Source of the DNA: Acetobacteraceae bacterium
GTDB lineage: Bacteria; Pseudomonadota; Alphaproteobacteria; Acetobacterales; Acetobacteraceae
Assembly: GCA_947474705.1 (NCBI GenBank)
Contig: CANJJS010000012.1
Span: 1 to 64,000 of the forward strand
DNA length: 64,000 nucleotides
Direction: 5' to 3'
Below, in pieces: positions 7,676 through 16,417 of the stretch. The notes beneath the pieces are model-generated. The model was not told where the DNA came from and searched no databases. It saw nothing but the letters and a program-made list of their open reading frames with translations. Numbering within the stretch: position 1 is the first letter of the stretch; every line of letters begins with the position of its first letter. Made by a program: the position numbers and the translations under genes.

Positions 7676-8158
7676 TCAGAGAACGCCGAGGATCGTTTCC
7701 GCCTTGCTGGCTTCGAAGCCGCCGGGAGCCTCGACGCCGAGATGCGTCACTTTGCCGTCCTGCGCGACCAGCGCGTAACGCTGGCTGCGCACGCCCATGC
7801 CGCGCGCCGTGATGTCCATCTCAAGGCCAATCGCCTTGGCGAAAGCCGCGGAGCCGTCGGCCAGCATCTCGACCTTGTCGCCCGTGCCCTGGTCTTTGCC
7901 CCAGGCGCCCATGACGAAGGCGTCATTGACGGAAATGCAGGCGATGGTGTCGACGCCCTTGCCCTTGATGGCCTCGGCGTTCTGCACGAAGCCCGGCAGA
8001 TGCTTGGCGCTGCACGTCGGCGTGAAAGCGCCGGGCACCGCGAACAGCACGACCTTCTTCCCTTTGAAGATGTCGTCGGTGGAAACCTCCTTCGGTCCCT
8101 CCGCCGTCGCCATCATCAACTTCATCGACGGAATGGTGTCGCCAACTTTGATCGTCAT
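7676..8158 (-). CDS. Peroxiredoxin (Prx5/hybrid redoxin family)
   Basis: This 160-residue thiol peroxidase reduces hydrogen or alkyl peroxides. PGAFTPTCS places the peroxidatic cysteine at residue 49 with the conserved Pro and Thr of the active site; a second cysteine at 74 could act as resolving residue. ITARGMGVRSQRYALV carries the conserved arginine block of the Prx5 subfamily. It is a single-gene unit, convergent with the hydrolase and divergent from the DUF1194 gene, with GGGGAG upstream of the ATG. A GGGCCCGC inverted repeat lies in its leader (about 8180-8200) but has no T tail. Confidence 0.95.
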   Translation of the reverse strand: MTIKVGDTIPSMKLMMATAEGPKEVSTDDIFKGKKVVLFAVPGAFTPTCSAKHLPGFVQNAEAIKGKGVDTIACISVNDAFVMGAWGKDQGTGDKVEMLADGSAAFAKAIGLEMDITARGMGVRSQRYALVAQDGKVTHLGVEAPGGFEASKAETILGVL

Positions 8159-8407
8159 GATTTTCTCGCTCCCCGATATGGGCCCGCGAACGGCGGGCCC
8201 GGTGATCGCGGGCGAGTCCTACCCCGGCCGTGGGCGCGAGTCACGACCCCCTCAGCGGCGCCGGGCGCCTGGGCTTTGTCCGAAAGCACGGACCGGCCAC
8301 ATGCGGAACACACCCTCCAATGCCCGGCGGCAGCAGCGAGCCTCCGTTTTGACTGGACAGCGCGCCGCCGGTGACGAACACTTGGGCGTTCCATGGGAGG
8401 AAGCGCG

Positions 8408-9286
8408 ATGACGCGGCCGTTCTGGATTGTCCTGGGCCTGGCTTTATGGCTGTCCGGCCCATGCCGCGCGGCGGACGATGTCGATGTCGCGCTGGTCCTG
8501 GTCACCGATGTCTCCCGCAGCATCGACGATTCCGAATACAAGCTGGAGAAAGAGGGCTACGCGGCCGCCTTCCTCAGCGGCAAGGTTCTCTCCGCCATTC
8601 GCGGCGGTCCGGCGGGCGCGATCGCCGTCGCCTACGTCGAATTCGCCAGCGCGTTCGAGGTACGGACGGTGCTGGACTGGACCACGATCCGCGACGAAGC
8701 CTCGGCACGCGATTTCGTCGCGCGGTTGACGGCGGCGCCACGTTCGTTCTGGGGACGCACGGCGATCGGCGTGGGGATCGATCACGCGGCGGCGATGCTG
8801 GCGCGCACGGGGTTCGAAACACCGCGCCGGGTCATCGATGTCTGCGGCGACGGCACCAACAACACGGGCCGCGATGTCGCCGCCGCCCGCGACGACGCGG
8901 TGGCGGCGGGAATCGTCGTCAACGGCCTCGCCATCGTCAACGAAAACCCGACGTCCTGGACCTTCGCGCATGTCCAGCCGCCCGGCGGACTACCGAACTA
9001 TTATCGCGAGAATGTCACCGGCGGACCAGGCGCCTTCGTGCTGGAAATCCGGGATTTTCGAACATTCGGCGAGGCGATGACGCGCAAGCTGGTCGCGGAG
9101 ATCGCCGGCCTCCCGCCGGTGGAACGCCTCGCGGTCCAACGCGCCAATTGGACAACCCCCCATTGGACAAACGATATGGGCGCTGACATGTTTCCCGATG
9201 AAAATCACGGGAGCAATACCGATGGAAATCCGCAATCTCGGCCAGTCCGGTCTTCACGTTTCGGCGATCGGTCTGGGCTGCAATAA
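8408..9286 (+). CDS. DUF1194 (von Willebrand A-like) secreted protein
   Basis: The 292-residue protein opens with a signal peptide (MTRPFWIVLGLALWLSGPCRA, cleavage after about residue 21). It continues with a VWA-like fold: VALVLVTDVSRSID is the MIDAS-type DxSxS motif, and VIDVCGDGTNN and VVNGLAIVNE are the usual DUF1194 blocks. The function of the family is not known; such domains usually mediate extracellular or periplasmic contacts. Start chosen for GGGAGG upstream. The frame continues about 25 residues past the conserved domain and overlaps the next gene by 65 bases, so the tail is probably a run-on from a lost stop. Confidence 0.85.
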   Translation: MTRPFWIVLGLALWLSGPCRAADDVDVALVLVTDVSRSIDDSEYKLEKEGYAAAFLSGKVLSAIRGGPAGAIAVAYVEFASAFEVRTVLDWTTIRDEASARDFVARLTAAPRSFWGRTAIGVGIDHAAAMLARTGFETPRRVIDVCGDGTNNTGRDVAAARDDAVAAGIVVNGLAIVNENPTSWTFAHVQPPGGLPNYYRENVTGGPGAFVLEIRDFRTFGEAMTRKLVAEIAGLPPVERLAVQRANWTTPHWTNDMGADMFPDENHGSNTDGNPQSRPVRSSRFGDRSGLQ

Positions 9287-10160
9287 TTTCGGCGGCCGGA
9301 TCGGGCTGGAAGAAACACGCTCTGTCATTCACAAGGCGATCGACCTCGGGATCACCTTCTTCGATACCTCCGACACCTACGGCGAGCGCGGCGGTTCGGA
9401 AACGGACATGGGCCAGGTGCTCGGCGACCGGCGCAAGGACATCGTCCTGGCTACGAAGTTCGCCAATCCCATGGACGACAGCGGCGAGAAACAGGGGGCC
9501 TCGCGCCGTTATATCATGAACGCGGTGGAAGACAGTCTGCGCCGCCTGCGCACCGACTGGATCGACCTTTATCAGGTCCACGCCTTCGACGCGCGCACCC
9601 CCATCGAGGAAACGTTGCGCGCCCTGGACGATCTGGTCCGGCAGGGGAAAGTTCGTTACATCGGCTGCTCTAATTTCCCGGCCTGGCGGATGACCGAGGC
9701 CGACTGGACTGCCCGCGCGCTGGGGCTGAACAAGTTTGTCTCCTGCCAGGACGAATATTCCCTGGCCGTGCGCGGCGCGGAAAAAGAACTGATGCCGGCG
9801 GCGCGCGCGGCGGGGATGGGGATGCTGCCCTATTTCCCGCTTGCCAGCGGTCTCTTGACCGGAAAGTATCGCCGGAACACGCCAATGCCCGCGGGCACAA
9901 GGTTCGCCGGCACCCAGCGGCTCGCCGACCGGTATCTGACCGACCGCAACTGGCAAATCGCCGAGCAACTGGCCGATTTCGCCGAGGCGCGCGGGCATAC
10001 GCTGCTGGAACTCGCGTTTTCCTGGTTGCTCGCGCGTCCCCCCGTCGCCAGCGTGATCGCGGGGGCGACGAAGCCGGAACAGCTCGAACAGAATGTCAAA
10101 GCGGGCACGTGGAAGCTGACGGCGGAGGACCTCGCGGAGATCGACCGTATCTCTGGCTGA
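9222..10160 (+). CDS. Aldo/keto reductase
   Basis: The 312-residue NADPH-dependent (beta/alpha)8-barrel oxidoreductase shows FFDTSDTYGERGGSE (catalytic Asp and Tyr), VLATKFANP (catalytic Lys), IDLYQVHAFD (His) and the C-terminal cofactor motif VIAGATKPEQLEQN. The start is at MEIRNLG with GGGAG upstream, which makes its first 65 bases overlap the DUF1194 frame. Its relation to yeast-type potassium-channel-beta/YajO-like reductases is clear, but the physiological carbonyl substrate is not. It is co-directional with DUF1194 and convergent with the transglutaminase-like gene. Confidence 0.9.
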   Translation: MEIRNLGQSGLHVSAIGLGCNNFGGRIGLEETRSVIHKAIDLGITFFDTSDTYGERGGSETDMGQVLGDRRKDIVLATKFANPMDDSGEKQGASRRYIMNAVEDSLRRLRTDWIDLYQVHAFDARTPIEETLRALDDLVRQGKVRYIGCSNFPAWRMTEADWTARALGLNKFVSCQDEYSLAVRGAEKELMPAARAAGMGMLPYFPLASGLLTGKYRRNTPMPAGTRFAGTQRLADRYLTDRNWQIAEQLADFAEARGHTLLELAFSWLLARPPVASVIAGATKPEQLEQNVKAGTWKLTAEDLAEIDRISG

Positions 10161-10193
10161 GGCCGGCGCTGCCCGGCGGACCGCCGGAACCGG

Positions 10194-12101
10194 CTATTTC
10201 CGGTCCGGTCCGGGGGCGATGGCCTGGTCCAGCCGCAGCCCGATGGGATTGGAAAGGTCGGCGCGGATCTTCGCCATGATCTCCAGATTCTCCCAGCGCC
10301 GCGTGCCCTCGCACACCGGCCCAGGAACCAGCGACTGAAACATGCGGGCGATGGTCAGCTTGCGCCCGTCCATCCGCCATTGGGAGGAATAGCGGATCAG
10401 CTCGCTCTCGATCTTCACATCTGGCGGCAGGGAACTGGGAGTCCGGCTCGCGGGCAGGGTCAGCGCGATCTCCTCGGACTGGATGCCTGGGTAGCAGAAC
10501 GTCGCGACATTCCGCCCCTCCTGTCCAAGCGTCAGCGGTCCCACCAGAAAATCGCCCGGCCTCGGCAGGATTCGCAGACCGGTCCATGGCACGAAAAACC
10601 CGCGCGTCAGCAGCGGAGATTGGTTCTGGAGATGGAACGTGCCGCTCACGGTGTATTCGGCCGAGGCGGAGTTGGGCGGTCCGAACGAATATGCCCCGCT
10701 GCCGGGGGTTCCGTTCTCCCGCAGGGTTTGCGCCGCGGCGGCCGGGTTGGCCTGCCCAAACGCGCGCGCGGAACTCCGCAGCCAGACCCCGAAGGCGCCA
10801 CGGGCGGTGGTGGTGGTGATTCCGGTGACTTCGCCGTCGTCGCCGAACGTCGCGATGGTCCGGCTTTCGGAGATATTCGCGCCCGACGCCAGCATCGGCA
10901 TGTCGCGCCGTCCGGACGCGGCGCCACCCATGAAAATCGCGGGTTTGCCGTATTCGGAGAAACTCAGGACTCCGAATGGCGCGACGCCTAGGGTGGTGTC
11001 GAGATAGAGATCGAGGCTGGGGACGAAGAGCAGAACATGGTTCATCGGCCGCAGGTTCGGCGCACCGGCGAGGGTCGCGCTGTCCGCGGCGTTCAGCAGC
11101 ACGAACTCGGCGGGGATTCCGCGGGCGCCCAGCAAGGCGTGGAGCAATACCGCGTGTTCCTTGGTATCGCCGAACCCGTTGGTCAGGATGTCCGCGGCGT
11201 CGCGCGGATCGGCGCGGCTTTCCTCGAGCGGAATCGGGATGAAGCGGATGTTGTCGCGCACCCATTCGTATAATTTTTGCGCCTGCTCGCGTTTGCCGGT
11301 TTCGCCCGCGGTCAGTTTTTCGGCCAACGCCTTGACCGGCGGGGTCGCGGCCGCGTGTGGTAGCAGCACGGTTTCGTAGGCCCGCGCGAAATCGCTCCAG
11401 GTGTTGAAGGTCGAGACCGAAAAGCCGGGGTAGCGGTCGAACTGGCTGAGCACGCCGATGTCGCGGGCCGGGTTCGAGGTTTTGGGCGCGCGCAGATAAT
11501 GCACCCGGCGGTCGATGATGGTTTCCGCCTGATGCTCGAAGCCGCGAAGATCCATTTTGAACCCCATCGAGAGCGGGACGCTGATGGTGTAGTTGGTGTC
11601 TTCCCAGCCCACGGTCCGGTCCAGGGTGGGCGCGGTCATGAAGCCGCCGGGGACGCGGGGGTGAAACACCTCGCGCTTGGTCCGGATCGACAGGACATCG
11701 TCGGGGCCGACATCGGGGAAGGTGATCGTATAGCGGCGCTGGTCGGAGATTTCGTGAAAATACCGGTCGCCGGTGGGGGGGGGCTCGCGAATCCCCAGGG
11801 GGGGCGCGTCCACTGTTTTGCCGTTGGGACGTTCGACCCGCGCGTGCACGATGGTCAGGCGCTCCGTGGTGTTCGACCAACCGATGGGCACGGTGACGAT
11901 ACGCGAGGGATTTTCCGCGGGCGGGCGTATGGTGATCTCGGCTTCGACAGCCCAGGTGCCGTTGGTTTGAACGATCCATTTGGAGTCGACGCGTTCGAAT
12001 TTGATCTCGGTATCGATCGCGACGGCCGCGTGTCCGGGGATCCCGCCCCACCCCGCCGCCGCCGCCACCAAAACCGCGAGCGCCAAACCCCTGGATTTCA
12101 T
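10194..12101 (-). CDS. DUF3857/transglutaminase-like secreted protein with altered active site
   Basis: The 635-residue protein has a signal peptide (about residues 1-26), an N-terminal DUF3857 beta domain, and a central transglutaminase-like segment (KLYEWVRDNIRFIPIPLEE ... HAVLLHALLGARGIPAEFVLLN). A C-terminal domain of unknown role completes it. In active relatives the core reads GDCKDKA; here it is GDTKEHA, so the catalytic cysteine is replaced by threonine (codon ACC). NHVLLFVPSLDLYLDTT retains the His and Asp region. Transglutaminase chemistry therefore looks lost and a scaffolding or binding role is more likely. It starts five bases after the preceding hydrolase gene ends, as the last member of a five-gene minus-strand run. 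Confidence 0.8.
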   Translation of the reverse strand: MKSRGLALAVLVAAAAGWGGIPGHAAVAIDTEIKFERVDSKWIVQTNGTWAVEAEITIRPPAENPSRIVTVPIGWSNTTERLTIVHARVERPNGKTVDAPPLGIREPPPTGDRYFHEISDQRRYTITFPDVGPDDVLSIRTKREVFHPRVPGGFMTAPTLDRTVGWEDTNYTISVPLSMGFKMDLRGFEHQAETIIDRRVHYLRAPKTSNPARDIGVLSQFDRYPGFSVSTFNTWSDFARAYETVLLPHAAATPPVKALAEKLTAGETGKREQAQKLYEWVRDNIRFIPIPLEESRADPRDAADILTNGFGDTKEHAVLLHALLGARGIPAEFVLLNAADSATLAGAPNLRPMNHVLLFVPSLDLYLDTTLGVAPFGVLSFSEYGKPAIFMGGAASGRRDMPMLASGANISESRTIATFGDDGEVTGITTTTARGAFGVWLRSSARAFGQANPAAAAQTLRENGTPGSGAYSFGPPNSASAEYTVSGTFHLQNQSPLLTRGFFVPWTGLRILPRPGDFLVGPLTLGQEGRNVATFCYPGIQSEEIALTLPASRTPSSLPPDVKIESELIRYSSQWRMDGRKLTIARMFQSLVPGPVCEGTRRWENLEIMAKIRADLSNPIGLRLDQAIAPGPDRK

Positions 12102-12106
12102 AAAAT

Positions 12107-13924
12107 TCAGCCTCCGGACAAAAAGGTTTCCGCGTCTTCCGCCAGCAGCAGGCGCGCCGCGCGCAATGCCTCCACGGCCTGGCGGCGCCCGGCGGTGTAG
12201 GCCGTGCCGTCGCCGTAGCGTTCCTCGAGGGAGGGGCGCGGGTCGCCAGCGGCTTCGCGCGCCGCTTTGGTTTCGGCGAAGGCGAGATATGTGCCGTCGC
12301 GATCGGCCAGCTCGCCCGCCGGGTGCGGTTCCCGGTAGAGGTTCCAGCCGGTGAAGGTGCCTCGGGGCACGGCGATGTCGGGCAGCAGCAGGCCGCCGGT
12401 CTCGTTGCCGTCGGCGCCCACCTGGGGGACCAGAGCGCCCCAGGATTTGGCGGGCTGTTGGGGATCGGACCAGGAGGGCAGGGGAGAAACGTCGTTCGCG
12501 GCGCGCGGCGGGGTCAGGCCGGGAATGGCGGGGAAGGCGGCATCCTTGTCGCGGACCAGGGTGCCGTCCGCGATCCGCGGCAAGCGGCTGTCCGGCGGCG
12601 CGCGGTCCGAGACCACCCATTCGTCCAGCGCGACCAGCAGCGCCCGGACCGCGCCCATCGGGTCGTGCCAGTTGCGTGGATTGACGCAGGGGCCGTTGTC
12701 CCGCGGCATCCCCGCCTTGCCGCCGTGCTGGGTGCCCGAGATCAGAAAGCCGCGGACATTGGCGGGAAGGTCTATGTCGCGCGTGCCCATCGGGTCCGTG
12801 TGCAACAGCGACGCGCCCTTCTGCCAGTATTCGGTGGGCGTGTTGGTCTCGATCAGCTTCGGATCGGAGGCATCGCCGCGCAGCAACGCGCCGGTCGCGC
12901 CGGTCAGTGGATCGGTCGCGGTGGCGGCGGAGAAGGGGAATTCCACTTCCGGGAAATCGTGGTCCTCGTGCCAGGTCCGGGTGCGGAAGGGCTGCGCGAA
13001 GGGCGTATTGAGAAATACGCGACCGATCCCCGCGACATGAGTAAGAACGCCGTCGAACACGCGGGCGCCGTTTTCGTCCTTGTTGAACCCGTGCGCGATG
13101 TGGTCGCGGAGGTAGCGGCCCGCCTGGGAAATCCCGAACGCCAGCGTATGCGTGATCGCGCGTCCCGTGAAATCCGGCCCGTTGGCGCGGATATGGCTGA
13201 CGATATCCCGCGTCGCCGCGAACCCGATCCCCTGCACCCAAGGCTTCGTCGCCTGATACCGCACTTCGTAGATGGAGCCGGTGACGGGTTTCGTTCCCTC
13301 TGGAGCCAGTTTCACGAACCGGTTGTCGGCGAGCACGAAGGGCACCGCGGTGCGTTCGCCGGTCTGGGTGCGCCGCACGGTGACGGAGTCGACCTTGGTG
13401 GCTTCGTGCGACAACCGGAACTGCTCATGCACGCCCAACCGCGTCCCCGACACGTATTCGTCGCGGCTGGCCTGGACGATGCCCTCCACGACCGGCGCGT
13501 CGAGCCACAATCCCGTGGCTTTAGGCGCGGCGGGGTCCCATCCGGTCCACAGGAGCGAAAAACCGAGGCGGAAGGGGAGGGCGTTGCCCAGATCGGCGGC
13601 GGTTTTCGGCTCGTTGCCGGCGGGGCCGGCGCAGAGATTGGCCAGCATCATGATGCGGCCGCGATTGTTGACCTCGTACAGCAGGCGGCCGTTGCCGCGG
13701 ACGGGGTCGGCGGGCCGGAACAGCACGAAGGCGGACTGGTATTCGACGCGGCCCGCGGCGTTGCGCTGGGCTTTGTCCAGTAGCGCGATGCAAGCGTTGC
13801 CGGGATGCGCCGGGTCCAGCGACCCGAAGGCGACGCCGTCGATACGCTCGTACGCACCGGAGGCACCGAATTCCGCGCCGCCCGCCAGCGGTGCGCGCTT
13901 CAGAATCTCGATCGAATGGATCAT
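12107..13924 (-). CDS. Alpha/beta-hydrolase-domain protein (large, Abhydrolase_10 type)
   Basis: The 605-residue protein resembles the large alpha/beta-hydrolase-domain family found in proteobacterial catabolic clusters. Landmarks are YEVNNRGR near residue 80, FSLLWTGWD, a nucleophile-like FGISQAGRYLRD near 265 and GTQHGGKAG near 400. No clear signal peptide is present. Its ATG overlaps the stop of the CoA-transferase B gene as ATGA, indicating coupled translation, and the transglutaminase-like gene follows within six bases. The context with a CoA transferase and an LLM flavin enzyme suggests a role in degrading an ester or lactone, but the substrate is unknown. Confidence 0.75.
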   Translation of the reverse strand: MIHSIEILKRAPLAGGAEFGASGAYERIDGVAFGSLDPAHPGNACIALLDKAQRNAAGRVEYQSAFVLFRPADPVRGNGRLLYEVNNRGRIMMLANLCAGPAGNEPKTAADLGNALPFRLGFSLLWTGWDPAAPKATGLWLDAPVVEGIVQASRDEYVSGTRLGVHEQFRLSHEATKVDSVTVRRTQTGERTAVPFVLADNRFVKLAPEGTKPVTGSIYEVRYQATKPWVQGIGFAATRDIVSHIRANGPDFTGRAITHTLAFGISQAGRYLRDHIAHGFNKDENGARVFDGVLTHVAGIGRVFLNTPFAQPFRTRTWHEDHDFPEVEFPFSAATATDPLTGATGALLRGDASDPKLIETNTPTEYWQKGASLLHTDPMGTRDIDLPANVRGFLISGTQHGGKAGMPRDNGPCVNPRNWHDPMGAVRALLVALDEWVVSDRAPPDSRLPRIADGTLVRDKDAAFPAIPGLTPPRAANDVSPLPSWSDPQQPAKSWGALVPQVGADGNETGGLLLPDIAVPRGTFTGWNLYREPHPAGELADRDGTYLAFAETKAAREAAGDPRPSLEERYGDGTAYTAGRRQAVEALRAARLLLAEDAETFLSGG

Positions 13925-14574
13925 GGCCAGATCAGCGCCGCTTCCGTGCGCTCCTCCAAGGTTTTTCTTGTGAGACCGGGGATCGTGTCGACGACCGCGA
14001 AGCCTTTTGGCGTCACGTCCAGCACGGCCAGGTCGGTGTAAACGCGCCGCACCACGCCCTTCGCCGTCAACGGATAGGAGCACAATGTCCGGATGCGGGA
14101 TTCGCCGGAGCCCTTGGTGTTGTGCTCCATCGCCACCCAAAGGCGTTTGGCGCCGACAGCCAGATCCATGGCGCCGCCGACCTGTTTCACGGGCTCGTCC
14201 GGCGAGCGCGCCCAATTGGCGATGTCGCCATTTTCAGCGACCTCGAACGCGCCCAGAACGCACAGGTCGAGATGTCCGCCCCGCGCGATCGCGAAACTGT
14301 CGGCGTGGTGGACCAAGGCGGCGCCGGTGATCAGCGAAATATGCTGGACACCCGCGTTGACGAGGTACGGATTGATATTGGCCTCGTCCGGCGCCGGCCC
14401 GATGCCGATGACACCGTTCTCGGCGTGAAAAATGACTTCCCGGTCTGTCACGAAATCCGACACTTTCGTCGGAATCCCAATCCCCAAATTCACAAACCAT
14501 CCCTCCGGGATGTCCTGGGCGATCCGCCTCGCGATGCCGTCCCGGTTCAGCGGTTTGAAAGATGTGTCGCTCAT
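13921..14574 (-). CDS. CoA transferase subunit B (3-oxoacid/3-oxoadipate type)
   Basis: The 217-residue beta subunit of a class I CoA transferase has NLGIGIPTKVSDFV near residue 30 and HAENGVIGIGP near 52, where the glutamate forms the CoA thioester intermediate. HLDLCVLGAFEVAENGDIANW is the conserved substrate-side block. The partner alpha subunit is encoded 12 bases upstream. Together they would move CoA from succinyl-CoA to a beta-keto acid, as PcaIJ or AtoDA do. I do not assign a gene name because no other beta-ketoadipate genes adjoin. Confidence 0.9.
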   Translation of the reverse strand: MSDTSFKPLNRDGIARRIAQDIPEGWFVNLGIGIPTKVSDFVTDREVIFHAENGVIGIGPAPDEANINPYLVNAGVQHISLITGAALVHHADSFAIARGGHLDLCVLGAFEVAENGDIANWARSPDEPVKQVGGAMDLAVGAKRLWVAMEHNTKGSGESRIRTLCSYPLTAKGVVRRVYTDLAVLDVTPKGFAVVDTIPGLTRKTLEERTEAALIWP

Positions 14575-14586
14575 GGCTGGCTTCCC

Positions 14587-15243
14587 TCAGACCGGAACAT
14601 GCAGAACGCGCTGCACGAAGACGCCGGCGGTATGAACGTTCTCCGGCTGAATCGCGCCGAGATCGACGGCATGCGCGGTTTGCGCGATCGTGAGCTTCGC
14701 CGCCATCGCCATGATCGGGTTGAAATTCCGCGCGCTGTCGCGATGCGTCAGATTGCCGAACCGGTCGGCCTGCCAGGCGTCGATCAACGCCACATCCCCA
14801 AAAATCGGATATTCCAGCAGACAGAGACGGTTGTTGATGACCCGGGTTTCCCGGCCCTCGGCCAGGATCGTGTCGGCCGCCGTCGGCGTGAAAAACGCCT
14901 GCACGCCGGCGCCCGCGGCGCGGATGCGCTCGGCCAGCGTGCCCTGAGGCACGATTTCCAGGTCCAGCGTTCCGGCCGCGAACTGCCGGCCCGCAACGGA
15001 GTTGGGGCGAACGAACGAGCAGATCAATTTGCGAATTGCCCCCGTCGCCAGCAATTCCGCCACCGGCCCGTCGTCGCGGCCCCCCGCGTTCATGACCAGC
15101 GTCAGATCGCGGGCGCCGCTGTTGGCGAGGCCTTGCATGAGAAGCTCCGGTGTGCCGGGCCCGAATCCCGCCACCAGCACGGTCGCGCCATCCTGAATGC
15201 CCGCCATCGCATCCGCGAGGGAGGGGACGAATTTATCGATCAT
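14587..15243 (-). CDS. CoA transferase subunit A (3-oxoacid/3-oxoadipate type)
   Basis: The 218-residue alpha subunit has the N-terminal glycine motif (VLVAGFGPGTPELLMQ), the family block KLICSFVRPNS and LEIVPQGTLAERIRAAGAGVQAFFT, and the late DAWQADRFGNLTHRDSARNFNP block. It lies between the LLM flavin enzyme (21 bases) and subunit B (12 bases) in one minus-strand operon. The family motif usually reads GGFG; here AGFGPG is a mild change. The acceptor acid is not determinable from sequence. Confidence 0.9.
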   Translation of the reverse strand: MIDKFVPSLADAMAGIQDGATVLVAGFGPGTPELLMQGLANSGARDLTLVMNAGGRDDGPVAELLATGAIRKLICSFVRPNSVAGRQFAAGTLDLEIVPQGTLAERIRAAGAGVQAFFTPTAADTILAEGRETRVINNRLCLLEYPIFGDVALIDAWQADRFGNLTHRDSARNFNPIMAMAAKLTIAQTAHAVDLGAIQPENVHTAGVFVQRVLHVPV

Positions 15244-15264
15244 TGGGTGTTCCCTTGGGTGGGC

Positions 15265-16254
15265 TCAGAGTGCCACGGAACCGTTGGTGCCGGGAAGGGC
15301 GATCAATCGCCGCAAGGTCGGCCGGTGCTGCGCGAGGATGTTCGCCAGCACCGTCGTCACCCCCGCCGCCGCCAATGTTTTCAGCTTCGCGGCCACCTCC
15401 TCCTCGGACCCATACAACGCGGCCTCCCGCCGTGCCTCCGGCCGGTCGAGCCAGGCCAGAATATGCGACCCCGTCGTCGCGCCTGGCGCCCGCGCGGCTT
15501 CGATCATGCGTTGGTGGCCCATGTCGCGGCGGGCGAAGGCGTCCTCGATCTCCGCCGCCGAGTTCCCGACATAGACATCCCGGGCGACCGCGAGATGGGA
15601 TGGATCGAAGGCCGGGCCGGCGGCGTCGCGGTAAAGCGCGATGCGTTCGGCGACGATGTCCACCGGCGTGAACTGGTCCAGCAGCAGCCGCAGCCCTTTC
15701 GCCGCCGCCGCGCGGATCGAGTCGGGACGGCCCGCGCTGACCCACAGCGGCGGATGCGGTGTCTGGATCGGCGGCGGCTCCAGGATCGCGTCGTCCAGCC
15801 GCCAAAACTTTCCTCGGTGGGAAAAGCGTTCCCGGGATGTCCAGGCGCGAACCATGACATCCAGGGATTCGTCGAACCGCTCGCCTGCTTCTTCCGCGTC
15901 CAGCGCGAATCCGTGAAATTCGTTGTGGCGGTAGCCGCGCCCGATCCCCAGATCGAGCCGTCCGCCGGACAGCACGTCAATCGTCGCGGCCTGTTCGGCG
16001 AGCAGCATCGGATTGTGCCAGGCCAGCACCATGACGGCGGTGCCCAGACGGAAGGTCGTGGTGCGGGCCGCCAAGTAAGACAGCAAATGTAGCGGCGCCG
16101 ATACCTGGCCCCAGCCTGTGAAATGATGCTCGGTGAGGAAGCAGCCGGCGTAGCCGAGACTTTCCGCCTCCAGCAGATATTCCAGATAATCGCGATAGCC
16201 GCGCGCCGGGTCCGAAAGCGTGGACTGGGCGCCGCCAAACAGGCCGAAACGCAT
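15265..16254 (-). CDS. LLM-class flavin-dependent oxidoreductase
   Basis: The 329-residue protein is a luciferase-like (LLM) monooxygenase or F420/FMN oxidoreductase. It starts MRFGLFGGAQ and carries LGYAGCFLTEHHF, RLGTAVMVLAWHNPMLLAEQAATIDVLSGGRLDLGIGRGY and PLWVSAGRPDSIRAAA, the typical core of the bacterial luciferase fold. It is the first gene of a five-gene operon (flavin enzyme, CoA transferase A, B, hydrolase, transglutaminase-like). AAGGA precedes the ATG. Such enzymes oxygenate sulfonates, nitriloacetate or ring compounds with a separate reductase, which is not encoded nearby. Confidence 0.9.
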   Translation of the reverse strand: MRFGLFGGAQSTLSDPARGYRDYLEYLLEAESLGYAGCFLTEHHFTGWGQVSAPLHLLSYLAARTTTFRLGTAVMVLAWHNPMLLAEQAATIDVLSGGRLDLGIGRGYRHNEFHGFALDAEEAGERFDESLDVMVRAWTSRERFSHRGKFWRLDDAILEPPPIQTPHPPLWVSAGRPDSIRAAAAKGLRLLLDQFTPVDIVAERIALYRDAAGPAFDPSHLAVARDVYVGNSAAEIEDAFARRDMGHQRMIEAARAPGATTGSHILAWLDRPEARREAALYGSEEEVAAKLKTLAAAGVTTVLANILAQHRPTLRRLIALPGTNGSVAL

Positions 16255-16417
16255 CGGACGAGGTCCTTCTCGGTGAGGTCCCGCGCTGTTTACCCTCGTT
16301 TCCCGCGGGGTTGAACCGTGGCGCGAAAAATGGCCGCGATGTCATGGAAGCCGCCGCGAAGACGTGGCAAAAGCAGGCCGGACGGACCCTTGACGCGACA
16401 GAGATTGAAAGACCCCG

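Noticed and set aside
13891-16092. 733-codon plus-strand frame across the CoA-transferase and LLM genes
   Set aside because: Arg/His-rich shadow frame; the minus-strand products match families over their full length.
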